Shown: positions 47,381 through 59,102, numbered from the stretch's first letter. The stretch is 64,000 bases of DNA from Chlorops oryzae (GCA_020466095.1 CM035806.1:145509420-145573419); one strand, 5' to 3'. The notes: generated by a model not told the origin, from the letters alone. A program made the numbers and translations.

Positions 47381-48925
47381 TATTCTCCTCACAATCAATA
47401 ATATCTCTACATATACTCATGATCACATATTTATCATTTTCACAAATATTCATACAATTCTAACACTGATATACATGACAATCATATGAAATTCCCTGTA
47501 AGCACATTAATCAAATCTAGCACTGACACATTTACATCCAAAAATCTCACAGAACTAAAATTATCATCATAAAACATAATCGACCATATAAACATCATCA
47601 CCACATTTCAATTGAACCCCAAAACCATCATCACACATCAACATCATCATCACCTCCAATCAACAACACCATCATCAAAAAATCATCCTATCAATCTCAC
47701 ATCATCATTCAACCATCAAACATAATCCATCATCACCATCATCATCACCATCATATTCACCATACACAATCACCATCATCAACACAATCATCATCCATCA
47801 TCACATCATCACCATCATCACCATCAACACCATCATCAACATCAACACATCATACATCACCATCATCACCATCATCACCATCAATCACCATCATCACATC
47901 AAACATCATCACACATCACACTCACATCACCATCACATCACACCATCATCACCATCACACCATCACACACAACATCATCACACATCATCACCATCACACC
48001 ATCATCACCATCATCATCACCATCATCACCATCACTCATCACACATCATCACATACATCATCACCATCAACATCATCATCACATCATCATCACCATCATC
48101 ACCATCATCACCATCAACACCATCAACATCTCATCAATCACCATCAACACATCATCATCATCACCATCATACCATCACATCACCATCATACTCACATCAT
48201 ACCATTACACATCATCACCATCATCACCATCATCACATCATCATCACCATCATCACACCATCATCATCACCATCACACATCATCACCATCATCACTATCA
48301 ACACACATCATCACCATCATCACACATCACCATCATCACCAACACCATCATCATCACCATCAACACATCATTATCATCACCATCATAACATCACCATATC
48401 ATACACAATACATATCATACCATCATTTATCACCATCAACATACCAATCATCATCACCATCATACATCAACATTACATCATCACATCCATCAAACATACA
48501 CAAACCATCATCACCATCAACACCACCATCAATCACACATATTAACCTAATCAACATCATCATCAACCATCATTCATACACAACAACATCATCTCATCAT
48601 CCATCAACATTTTACTCACCATACAAACACTTACTCATCATCATCCACATCATCATTCCATCACCATCAATCAACCTATCAACTCAATACATCATCATCA
48701 TCCATCATCCTAACCATCACCATCATCATCATCATACCATTATTCATATCATCATCAATTCACCACTATCATCACCATCATTCATAACCAAATACCATCA
48801 TCAGACCTCATCATCACCATATCTACATAACCATTCACCATCACAACATCATCATCATCAACATCATAACAACACTCACTCTATCACCAACTCACCTATT
48901 CCACCTCTATCACAACTCACCATCA
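47381..48925. repeat. Nearly G-free (CATCAC)n satellite
   Basis: About 1.5 kb built from CATCAC, CATCAT and ACACAT words, highly degenerate towards its left side. The plus strand has only a handful of G residues over the whole length, an extreme strand asymmetry. Related shorter tracts lie at 49750-50015, 50349-50672, 59832-59870 and 60670-61055. Confidence 0.9.
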
Positions 48926-49258
48926 TCATCGACAGTTTCTATTATCGATAATACAATCGATAATTTGGACAATCGATAGTTTTGATAATCGAAAGATGAC
49001 TTTTCGATCGCCTCTTGCCCTTATCTTAATAGAGGCATTTTTAGGAATCTGTCCATTAAAAAAAAAAGAGCCCTTTGTTACCGCCAGCACCACCTTTCCA
49101 ATGCTAAAGTATGTAAATGTCCATGAATCAAAACTATCGATAGTCTTCAAAAACCATCGATGTTTTCGATAGCTTGAAACCATCGATAGTGCTATCGATT
49201 GTTTTCTCCAGCTCTATCTGAAGGTTTTTGACGACGTGATGAAGCAAGAAGGTGTGTA
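48926..49258. repeat. ATCGATA module, copy 1
   Basis: Order of parts: ATAATACAATCGATAATTTG; CGATCGCCTCTTGCCC; AATCTGTCCATT followed by an A run; TTACCGCCAGCACCACC; paired ATCGATAG words; then TTTTTGACGACGTGATGAAG. The same parts recur in the same order at 50014-50345, and in diverged form at 51035-51285 and 61050-61230. Confidence 0.85.
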
Positions 49259-50013
49259 TTAGTGATGTAACGAATGTCAATTTAGCATTCGCGAATGCGA
49301 ATGCGAATGCCTACTCATATTCGCGAATGCGAATGCGAATGCGAATATTCATTTTTGAATCTATATCTCAAATTTGGCACATATCACCAAATCATTTCAT
49401 TTATTATATAGCGCACAAACTTTGGAAAAAAATAATTCATTCATAAAAAGAATTTACACATTCATGCATAAATTTCAAATGTTAAAAAAAACATCACATG
49501 ACACAACAAAACTAATCCACATTTCGTGCAAGCATAACCCCTCGCATACCAATGCTTATTGCATTTTCTTTAGCACCCTCAACGGTCTTCTCTTATCAAA
49601 ATTTATGAAGGAACTTAAAGGCATTCCAAATCGTTTATTAGGATCGCAATGAAAATCAATTTGTGAGAAGCAGATTTTAAGTCAATATCTTTAACGTCAT
49701 CATAAACAATTCTTAAATCAAATCATTGCTTTTACCATTAAATTCACATTCAGCCATGACCGTCATCATCACCAACAGCCATCGCCTCACCATCGCCATG
49801 TCAATCATCATCACCAATCATTCACATAATCTACAATCATTCATCACCATCATTATCACACACATCTTTATCTTATCACCATTACCATCATCAACATCAT
49901 CATCACCAACATCATAACCATTACCATCACCAACATCATCATCTCCAACATCATAACCAACAACATCACCATCTTCACCAACCTCACCATTATTATCACC
50001 AACCTCACCATCA
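49259..50013. repeat. Spacer between ATCGATA modules, with GCGAATGC and CATCAC tracts
   Basis: A GCGAATGCGAATGC tract at about 49288-49345, roughly 400 bp of AT-rich DNA, then a CATCAC tract from about 49750 leading into the next module. Confidence 0.65.
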
Positions 50014-50345
50014 TCATCGATAGTTTCTATTATCGATAATACAATCGATAATTTTGACAATCGATAGTTTTGATAATCGAAAGATGACTTTTCGATCGCC
50101 TCTTGCCCTTATCTTAATAGAGGCATTTTTAGGAATCTGTCCATTAAAAAAAAAGAGCCCTTTGTTACCGCCAGCACCACCTTTCCAATGCTAAAGTATG
50201 TAAATGTCCATGAATCAAAACTATCGATAGTCTTCAAAAACCATCGATGTTTTCGATAGCTTGAAACCATCGATAGTGCTATCGATTGTTTCTCCAGCTC
50301 TATCTGAAGGTTTTTGACGACGTGATGAAGCAAGAAGGTGTGTAT
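50014..50345. repeat. ATCGATA module, copy 2
   Basis: Nearly identical to 48926-49258 along its whole length, differing by single-base changes and the length of an A run. It is followed immediately by a CATCAC tract (50349-50672). Confidence 0.88.
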
Positions 50346-50672
50346 GTTATAATCATCATCACCATGACCGTCATCATCACCGTCACCATCACCGTTATCA
50401 TCATCACTAACCCCACCATTATCATCACCATCATTATCACCATCAACAACCTCACCATCATCATCACCGACATCACCATCACCATCATCACCAACCTCAT
50501 CACCATCATCACCAACATCACCATCATCATCACCAACCCCATTACCATCATCATCACCAACCCCATCATCATCATCATCATCATCAACCTCACCATCATC
50601 ATAATCAGCCCCACCATCATCATCACCAACCTCACCATCATCATCATCACCATCAACAACATCATCAACAAC

Positions 50673-51075
50673 CTCGATAATCGATATTTTTAATAATCGA
50701 TAGGTTCAGTAATCGATTATTTCAATAATCTATGGATCCAATTAAAGATTTTTTTTAATAATCTTCGGTCCAATAATCGATAGTTACTTTAATCGATTGT
50801 CGAAAGTATCGAAAGGATCAATAATCGATATGTTCAATAATCGATATTTTAAATAACCGATACGTTCATTAATCGATTGTTTCAATAATAGATAGTTTAA
50901 GTAATCGATTTTTTCAATAATAGATAAGTGTAATAATCAATAGTTCGATAATCGATATCTTCGTTAAGCGATAGTCAAAATATCGATAGGTTAAACAATC
51001 GATAAGTTCAATGATCGATATTTAACCATTTCTAGAATCGATAGTTTCGATTATCGATAATTTTGATAATCGAAT
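50673..51075. repeat. ATAATCGATA minisatellite array
   Basis: About 400 bp of tandem degenerate units of 16-20 bp around TTCAATAATCGATA. It contains well over a dozen CGATA or CGATT cores. The array leads into a diverged ATCGATA module (to about 51285). Confidence 0.85.
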
Positions 51076-51285
51076 GATGAATTTTCGAGCGATCCCTAAT
51101 CCAAATAAGGGCATTTTTGGAATCTGTCCATTTCAATAAGAAGAAAGCGCTCTGTCACCGCCAGCACCACCTTTCCAATGCAAAAGTAAATGTCTATGAA
51201 TCAAAAATATTGATAGTCTTCAAAAGCTATCGATGTTTTCAATAGTTTGAAACCATCAAGAGTGTTATCGATTGTTTCTCCAGCT

Positions 51286-51775
51286 CTAGTGAAATCACTG
51301 GAAGCACTATGCCATAAAAAAATATGCCTACAACACGTAAAATTCTATGAGTTTTCTTTAAAACCTGCAGTGCATTTGCCTCGAACGCCACAAAAGCGAA
51401 TGAATGAAATTTCATATGAAAATTTTTATTCTTTTTCCATTTTTCAATAATTTCACTTTTTCGGGGAATACCACATCTATGTGTTACCCTCTATAATAGA
51501 AAAATTTGGAAAAGAAAACATTCACCGGTTGAAATATTCTCTTCTAACATTGCCAATTGAGTCAGCAAAATATATAAGTGTATACATATCTCGAATTTGT
51601 TTACTCGCTTAGGCCAGAGGCAAAGGGCAAAAATGTAAATAAATAAACAAAAATTAAAACTCGAAAATTAAATTATGTTATGTTAATTATTTTACGCATA
51701 ACCATGTCGGTATGTTTCGCGCAACGAATCTTTTAACTTATTATCTTATCGTAAATCCATTTATGTTCCCATATA
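51286..51775. other. Intergenic, no gene seen
   Basis: AT-rich sequence; no gene or repeat was recognised. Confidence 0.5.
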
Positions 51776-51918
51776 CAGGGTGTCCAGAGACATTCTGAAA
51801 AATTTTAACTCAAGAACGGTACCTCGTAGACAAGTGGTGCGCGAACAAAAAATACAGCCCTGGACCTAAGCTATCACATAATATTTTAATTCGCAAAAAA
51901 AGTTCCCTGGACACCCTG
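51776..51918. mobile_element. CAGGGTGTCCAG MITE, TA target
   Basis: A 143-bp element with ends CAGGGTGTCCAGAGA and TCCCTGGACACCCTG, flanked by TA (within TATA on both sides). Related by its termini to the 408-bp element at 16695-17102. No coding sequence. Confidence 0.78.
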
Positions 51919-52103
51919 TATATATACATTCGTATGTTTTTATGTATGTATACATACATACATATATATATATATGTTTCTATTTTCATGCGTTCGTGCT
52001 CGTTCTACGTATGCAAGTCTGTCGGTAACGATAAAGAGGGCGATCGACGAAAACGTGAAATACGTTCTGACCCTGGACAGCAACCCATAAAAAGATTATT
52101 TAA

Positions 52104-52508
52104 CCCTTCAATGTCCATGTCTAAGTGGACAAAAATTTCGCTCTTATTATTCAATAAGATTTGGTTGGTGACACAAAAAAGGATTTAAAAAAAATATTTA
52201 ACCCATTTCAATTTTATAGGCCCATCACCAGGGCATATTACTTCCGAGGCTATAGCAATCAGACGAAATGATCCCTCATAAGATATGTCTGAAGACAATG
52301 GACTCGTGACAACCGAAAGTGCGAATGTCATATCGGTCGATTGGTTCGTCTTGCCAGAGAAATAAGTAAGTAGTATAATAAAAAAATAGTGTTTCTAATT
52401 ACCTTAACTACAGTACTGAAAAGATGATAATTTGAAAGAAATTGCCGGACACAAACAAATGATTAATTAAACCTCTGTCACCTGCGGGAGGCACTGGGAA
52501 TTGAAGAG
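52104..52508. mobile_element. piggyBac-like element, TTAA target, second family
   Basis: TTAA (52100-52103) followed by CCCTTCAATGTCC, and at the right end ATTGAAGAG followed by TTAA (52509-52512). The terminal repeat is short and imperfect. It differs in sequence from 34656-35032. No transposase. Confidence 0.65.
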
Positions 52509-52512
52509 TTAA

Positions 52513-54078
52513 ATAGAGCTGCTTTTGAAGCATCATTTCTATTCCTGCTGTGGTGACCTTCGCCCTCAAAGCTTCTCAAAGCGTCGTTGAAATTTTTTTT
52601 TTTTTTGGCTTCATAAACATCTCGGAGGATTAGTGGAAACTCGCGTTTGGAAAATCCAATTCTATTCCCACTGTATCGTAGCTTTTAATCGTCTCTCGTC
52701 TCTGAGTGGGAAAAAAAGGAAAAATTTTAAGATCGATCAATTTATCTAGATTTCCGATCTCAATAGTTTTTGCTCGATTTCGCTACAGCCTTTCTGTGCA
52801 TAAATTTGTACGATTGAACATTTGAATATATACATATGTAGTATGTGAGTATGCCATATAAAGCCGCACATAGTAGGCACAGTGGTCAAAGCATAAAAAC
52901 ACGAATCCATTACCATATTCAATGACGAGCATTCAGCATTCGGCATTTAGCAGTCAGCATAGAATATGCCTGCTTGTATCCAAAACGATCGAATGTAATC
53001 ATATGTTTGCTGGGCCCTATACACATATGTATGTATGTATGTATCTATTTTAACATACTGCTGATTATTATGCGTAATACGAGCTTCGGCATACAAACGC
53101 CTTCAAAAACGCGTGTGTATGTACATATGTATGTTCAAAATAGAGAAATTTTTTCATTATACGACCGGAAGCACTTCCTCTATCAATCGAATTTGCTTCA
53201 TATGACAGCGTTAGATAAAGAAATGAACCACTGAACGAGCGGCTGAATGAAAAAAATGAATGAATGCATGAATGTGGACGGCTGTATGTATGTTTGTACA
53301 ATGTACATGTATGTATGTGTTCATATCCCAGCAGTAAATGCGGTGCAAATTGACCCCATGATCACCGCTGTCGCATCAGAGACGAAGGAACTAGAGATAT
53401 GTATGTATATATATTTATAATATTATTCTGTTGCACATATGTTACTTAATAATTATGCCGAAGAAACTATGGGTCAAATGTGAATTTTAACCTTCCGCTT
53501 TTGCAAACAAAGGTTTTTCATGCCATATTCGACTTATTTTGGTCATCATTGTTGGTGAAAACATCTCAAAAAGCAGAGAAACAATCACTTCAACGTCCCC
53601 CAAAATTCGAGCCATTGAAAAAATTTTTAATTTTCTTTAATAATTATCTTAAAATGGCCAATTTATGATGATTTTTCAAGCAACATTTTATTATTTCTCA
53701 TGCCTAAAATTATGCTTAGAATCAAAATAAGAAAAATTCAATTTAAAAGCTTTTTTGATTAGGTAGAAATTTCAATAATTTGTAGCATGCTTTTAGGCAT
53801 ATTTAAGATGGGCCTTCTTTTTGAAAAGCGGAAGAAAAAAATTCGGCTTCGACCTATGGTTCCCAGGGCATTTTTTCTCCAAAAAAAATTGTAGAATCTT
53901 ATTTCACGGGGGCAATTTTCAATTTTTTTTTTTTTTTTTTTTTTTTTTGTCGAACAAAACGATCCACCTTAGTATACATAAGGTCACTAGAATCTCACTA
54001 TTAACATGATCGACGAGGCGCGTCTACGGATTGACATTGTTCAAACATTAATTGAATATTGACTTTTACTCCGCACGA
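52513..54078. other. Intergenic, no gene seen
   Basis: CATGTATG/TATG repeats around 53020-53045 and 53275-53320. A CCCAGCAGTAAATG stretch at 53328 resembles the 5' end of a CCCAGC element without a partner. A run of T lies at 53922-53947. Confidence 0.5.
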
Positions 54079-54290
54079 ATCAGCGCCCTCTGTGGCATTA
54101 TGGACAGCATGTCCGCTCAGCAATCCGAAGGAACGAGTTCAAATCCCCGCGCTGGTGAAAACAAATTTGGATAAATGGTTAATATTGGAATGAGCAAATA
54201 ATTTAAATGGAAAAGTGTCCCAGCACTTGGGGATGAGAATACAATACGTACCTACAGCGAATGTACCCGTAATTATTAAAATTTCAATTG
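54079..54290 (+). mobile_element. tRNA-derived SINE, family A, copy 2
   Basis: The tRNA-like head AGCATGTCCGCTCAG and the B box GAGTTCAAATCCCCG are followed by a body (GAGCAAATAATTTAAATGG, GGGGATGAGAATACAA) that aligns with the copy in the palindrome spacer at about 11290-11490. Boundaries are approximate. Confidence 0.75.
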
Positions 54291-55520
54291 GACCAGGTGA
54301 CTCTACCACATCACTGGTTTTCCAGCTACAACTAGCGTCCGCTCGAACATACATACATATGTATTTCCATACAAAGTATGGATAGTAGAATGCATTGTCA
54401 GGAGCATAGCGTGTCGCTTGTACATACTGATGACGGAGGAACTAGTACAAGAGTGACTAGTTGTCACATTTGCTGCAGGGATACGTATGGCCGAGTCTAT
54501 GCCAATGAATACATGGGCAAATGGGTATAGATAAGTAGATGAATCGCTGACTGATTAGTTGAATGGCTTAGTGCCATACTCATCGTGATGTATCCCGAGA
54601 TTCTGGTAAACAAAAACAAAAAACAAAACAGACTACAGACTACGATGGAAATTGAAATTCTCTTGAAAAAGTATACAAAAAAAAAAAAAAAAAATTGTTC
54701 CGGTTTTGTTGCTTCCACTCCATTGTGTTCGAGCTTCCGCATATTCAATTCTTATATATTGAGCCAGTGTTGGACAATGGTCCAAAAATAGTCAAAATAG
54801 CTTAAATGAACCGTTGCCCCAGGAACCATTTATAATGCGTTTGCAGCCATATTCATATCCTTTTTCGGCCCACGCTATCGATGACCCGTAAAAGAGTCAA
54901 ATCATTGACATATTGACACCAATCACTCATAGAACCGAAAAATTTTCTATAACCCATTTTTTCTACTCCCATTACTCTACATATTGCCTTTCATACGAGT
55001 ACATTACATTTCTCAGAATCGACTGAACTCCGAAGGAATACGTGCACTTCGAACGGACTTTAATGTAGCAGATTTTCCCATGTTCAAATATTCGATCATT
55101 CAGAGAGTCAGAGATTTGGGCGCTTTAACCGCCCCGAGCAGACATTAGGTATGTATAATATCCAAATTAGAAAAAACAAAAAAAAAACACAATCAAGATT
55201 AAAGAGAAAAAGAGTCAAAAGAGTCAAAAGAGGCAACAGTTCAGCTCTTACGTCATTTTCTCATTTGATGCAGAGATTTTTTTTTGTTCCCCACTTTTCT
55301 GGTTTTATCCAGAATAATTTGATTTAGAAAAAAAAAAAACTGACATGCCTTTTTCATTTATAAATAATTATTTAGCTTTAAAATTTTTTAACCGAACCGA
55401 TCTTTTTTTTTTCTTTTAAACAAATAAAGCGTTACATTGCCATGGGAATACGAAAACACAGCTTCAAGGGCTCAAGCGGGCGAAAAAAAATCGCATGCGA
55501 TAAATTATGTAGACGCAAAA
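54291..55520. other. Intergenic, no gene seen
   Basis: ACTAGT-rich sequence around 54437-54480, ending GCTGCAGGG, may be the right end of a CCCTGCAG-type element. The rest, including A/T runs at 54678-54694 and 55271-55289, shows no gene. Confidence 0.45.
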
Positions 55521-55540
55521 TTTATTTCAGGAAAAAATGT

Positions 55541-55560
55541 TTTATTAGGTTATGTTTATT
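55541..55560 (-). terminator. Candidate polyadenylation signals of the sulfatase gene
   Basis: On the minus strand, two AATAAA hexamers (55541-55546 and 55555-55560) lie within about 25 nt of the stop codon, and a third at 55521-55526. The implied 3' untranslated region is very short. Confidence 0.5.
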
Positions 55561-55563
55561 ATG

Positions 55564-57449
55564 TTAGCCTAAAGTATTGATTAATTTCCGCCTTAACTTA
55601 AGACGTATCTCATCGAATTCGTGCAATTCCACCAGATTGGTTTCCTCCCCCGAGTCCGAACGATGATCGTACAACTCCTCGCCATAGATGCAGGACCAGT
55701 CTGCCAAAAAAGGAAAAAAAAAATTATCAAATGAAAATCGTGTGTGTGTGTGTGTTTTCACTACAACCTTTGGTAAAATTTTGCGCATGAAAGCGCGTCC
55801 AAAGCGTATAACGATAATTCTGTGTCCTCAAGGAGTAGCCCATAACTTTGATATTCTTCAATTTCGGTTTGTCACTATTCGGATGTTTTGTCGGCTGGAT
55901 TCCTGGCCGTGGATACTGGCTTACCGCTACATATTGTTCGGCGCGCCCGATGCCATTCATTTGGGTATACAGACTCTTGCCTTCGGTACATGCAAGTGGC
56001 GATCCTGCCATCGATCTAGCCGATTCATACGATTCCGGCGATTCCGATTCCGATGACTCTGACGATTCCGATTCCGATTCCGATGACCCTGACGATTCGG
56101 TCGGTCCATTCGATGATTGTTGTTCGTTGCATTTTGGAATTCGAGGTAAATGCGCCAGGTCGACGAGCGTCGGGAAGATGTCCAACAATTCGGTAATGGA
56201 ATCTATGTACGACGGTTTATTCAATGGAAATTCCGGACTGCGTATGATGAGTGGAACGCGTAGTGCCACCTCGAAATTGGAATATTTCGCCCATTCGGCA
56301 TGCTCGCCCAGGGACCAGCCGTGATCACTTGTTACCATCACGATTGTACGGTCGCCGTTTATGTGCGCCATAAATTTGCCAAAGAGATCATCCACATATG
56401 CCACAGATGCGTAGTAAGCCTGGCGTATTTGTGCGCTCTGCCGCACCGATATGGGACCATAGGGGAACGAGATGTTCATGTTCTTGAAATCGTCGCGCGA
56501 ACGTACATCTGTATACGGATTCCATGCGACGCTGGGCATATCGTACGGTTTCATCGTGTCTTCGGTGTAATTATAGAAGTCACTTAAATAGAAATAGTCG
56601 AGAAATTGAATGGGGAAGCGAAAATTTATATGCGGCTTATGGAAACCCAGCGCCAGAAAGTACGGTTGTTGTTGTTGTTGTTTTCGCGATTGATTTTCAC
56701 GTGACTGCACGAAGCGTATTGCGTCGTTCACCGACTCGATGTCTGGCAGCGTCTTGAACGGCTGTGTCTGCAAATGAACTGGACAGATTAAATTCTTACG
56801 CAGTATACCGCTCGGATCCGGGCAAACGGGCGAGTTCATGAATTTTTCCGTTTTCGGACGAAACGTTGGACTCGACCAGCTCAATGGATAGTCGTCCGTA
56901 TTGTTGGACGATACACCCGGATGGAAAATCTTGCCGGCACTGTAAGTGTTATAGCCATGCTCCTTAAAGTACTGTGGCAGTGTTGTAAAATTACCAGCAA
57001 ATGTACGCCAATAGCTATAAAAATCATAGAGACGAAGCGTATCTGGACGGCGGCTGGTCAATAGAGAATTCCGACTGGGTGCACATAGCGATTGCTGCAA
57101 CATAACATCATCATACAGAAGACGCAAAGATGCACTGCATCGAATCGAATCGAATCGAATTGAATCGACTTACCTGACTATAGGCGCGAGTGAATACGAA
57201 ACTTTCATTCATGAAGCCATTGAGATATGGTGTTTTCGCCAGCCGATCGCCATAGCCACCGATCACTGGACGTAAATCGTCGAAAATAATCACAACTACA
57301 TTGTACGGTGCATACGACGACGACGACGAGCCGATCCTATTGCTCTGTTGTTCCTGAGCTACTACTGTCAGCGCCGAATGCATCCAAATCCATAAATAAT
57401 AAACTATTCTTTTCAAGAACATCGAACAAGAAGATCGCGAACTTTGCAT
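55564..57449 (-). CDS. Iduronate-2-sulfatase (three exons)
   Basis: A lysosomal enzyme removing the 2-O-sulfate from iduronate in heparan and dermatan sulfate. Exons: 57449-57174, 57094-55768 and 55700-55564. Introns of 79 and 67 bp have AG/GTAAGT..GCAG and AG/GTTGTA..GGCAG junctions. The product is 579 residues (human IDS: 550). The start at 57449 gives a basic-then-hydrophobic signal peptide (LKRIVYYLWIWMHSALTVVA). Metal-binding DD is in VIIFDDLRP (57-58). The formylglycine cysteine is C96 in CAPSR, formed right at the first splice junction. GKIFHPG (Lys147), FHKPH (His244) and TSDHGW (Asp349-His350) complete the active site. SQYPRP and SDKPKLKNIKVMGYS are IDS-type signatures. An unusual Ser/Glu-rich insertion occupies about residues 422-452. 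The first methionine of the open frame (57617) is rejected because it only adds an F/I/Y stretch from an AT-rich leader. Confidence 0.93.
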
Positions 57450-58196
57450 GACGAGAGCGCACAATTTACAAAAATAACACACAAAAAAAAAAAAAAAATT
57501 AAAAATAAATAAATAAATAAAAACAAAAATAAAAATAAAAGCGCAATGAACAAACAAATAAATAAATAGAAGAGAATTAAAATAAAAATGAAAAGAATAA
57601 AACAAACAAATAAACAAAAAGAAATTAAACTAAAAACGTTCTACATCTATGACGACTTTCGGAAGAATGCGAGATGATTGCACGCTGACCAAGTGATGTA
57701 GGTACTACGTGTTTTGGCTATCGAATATTTTATACCGTAGTAAATTCAGGCGATTTTTCGCTGTTGATTTCATACCCCCAAACGTATGTCGGACTGCGTA
57801 CATTCATAAATGTGATTGCGATAAGCAATGTTGTGTTGGGGTGTTTTTTTTTTTAATTTTTTTAATTTTTTTTTTTGTGCTTTATCTTCATCTCTGATTG
57901 CTTGCGAGCACAAAAGGCCGTCCTGGAAACGCATTGGCTTGCTCCAAGATCCAAATGAGCTAAAATGCCAATGAAATCTACATTTCAAGCACAAGAGCAA
58001 TGGATAGGACGGACGGGTGAGAGCGGAGAGCGGAGAGCGGAAAGCGGTTAGCGGAAAACGATTTAGGGTCATGCATCTTGTATTGCTGCCATTCATTGTT
58101 CAATTCATTGGGCAATTGAGACATACAGGATGTATGTACATACGTTACGTGAGCATCCACTTATATACATACATGCATATGTATATATATACAGTA
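57450..58196. other. Sulfatase 5' region and intergenic DNA
   Basis: It starts with AAATAAATAAAT-type A/T repeats (57480-57630), then unique sequence with T runs at 57843-57877 and GAGAGCGGAGAGCGGA repeats at 58020-58045. No core-promoter motif could be chosen with confidence. Confidence 0.45.
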
Positions 58197-58640
58197 GACT
58201 CGCGAAATCTCGAACACCACCCGGAAACTCGTCTACTTGAAAACTTGGACACTTCTTTTCGTGCGTGCGTTTACTGCTCGAAAAGTCGAACAAAAACAAA
58301 AAAGAATCGAAAAGTCGAACAAAATTTTTCTATATACTTAATTTTTCTTAGAAAAAAAAAAACAAAAAACAAAACCGCAAAGGAAATCAACGAATGGAAT
58401 AACGACGATCTTCCTTCCGAGCTTGTTCAAGATGGCGATTCTGAAAGTGAAGTTGATGAAATTGAGCAAACTGAACGTACATATAAAATCGACCGAAGGC
58501 CATATTGTGGACAACTGCGTAAAGAGTTCGCCCAAGAAAAATTCACGTATTACAATCGCTGTGCGAAAAATCTGTTTTGAAAGCCAGCGAGAAGAGAAAA
58601 TTACAAATTTTTTAAACTATATAAAAGGCATTTCAAAATA
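58197..58640 (+). pseudogene. Possible remnant of a pogo/jerky-type transposon
   Basis: CAGTAGACTCGCGAAATCTCG after TA at 58189-58192 looks like a pogo-type end. About 200 bp further, an open stretch (58370-58580) reads EINEWNNDDLPSELVQDGDS followed by an acidic segment. Acidic tails of that kind are common at the C terminus of pogo-like transposases. The catalytic domain is absent. I could not identify the family with certainty and no right end was found. Confidence 0.35.
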
Positions 58641-58644
58641 TAGC

Positions 58645-58876
58645 CATGATACAAGAAAACAAGATAGCGCCACTTGAGAGAGGAAATGTCACAAACTCAA
58701 AATCGCGATTCGTTGTTGTTGTTTCCCATGTTAAACCGGCTTTTTACTTTTTTGAATAGCATGGGAAACAACAACAATTTCTCGCTCAGTGACGTCACAA
58801 ACTCAATTTTCGGCTCTCAGAGAGAGCCTCAAAATAGCGGTACTGAAGTGGCGCTATCTTGTTTTCTTGTATCATG
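58645..58876. mobile_element. P-element-like MITE with 31-bp perfect TIRs and 8-bp duplication
   Basis: A 232-bp element with exactly 31-bp perfect inverted ends beginning CATGATACAAGAAAAC, flanked by AATATAGC at 58637-58644 and 58877-58884. The Drosophila P element also has 31-bp ends starting CATGAT and makes 8-bp duplications (known). A second inverted pair, TTGTTGTTGTTTCCCATG and CATGGGAAACAACAACAA, lies inside (about 58713-58777). No coding sequence. hAT is an alternative because it too makes 8-bp duplications. Confidence 0.85.
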
Positions 58877-58930
58877 AATATAGCAACATTCCTGTGGTGA
58901 GAACGGGTAAATCTCTTCATTCCTGCAGGT

Positions 58931-59102
58931 CAGGGACGGACTGGGGGTCAAAGGGCCCACCGGGCGTTTGAAAAATGCGACCACGTTACCTCACAAAAAA
59001 AAAAAAAATAAATCCTTACTCCATGATTATTGATCCCAGATACAGCGCACTGGGGGCCCACCGAGCATTTTCCCGATTGCCCGGTGGCTCAGGCCGCCCC
59101 TG
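58931..59102. mobile_element. hAT MITE, copy 2
   Basis: A 172-bp element from CAGGGACGGACTGG to AGGCCGCCCCTG. Flanks CTGCAGGT (58923-58930) and TTGCAGGT (59103-59110) match at seven of eight positions. Shares GATCCCAGATACAGCGCACT with 43371-43524. Confidence 0.85.

Noticed and set aside
47381..50680. CATCAC region as a CRISPR array
   Set aside because: Units are degenerate and contiguous with no unique spacers, the genome is eukaryotic, and no cas gene is present.
51934..52188. Open frame after the CAGGGTGTCC element (84 codons)
   Set aside because: It crosses TATG repeats and the start of the TTAA-flanked element and matches no family.
57450..57617. N-terminal extension of the sulfatase to the methionine at 57617
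   Set aside because: It would add 56 residues rich in F, I and Y translated from AAATAAATA repeats and would bury the signal peptide.
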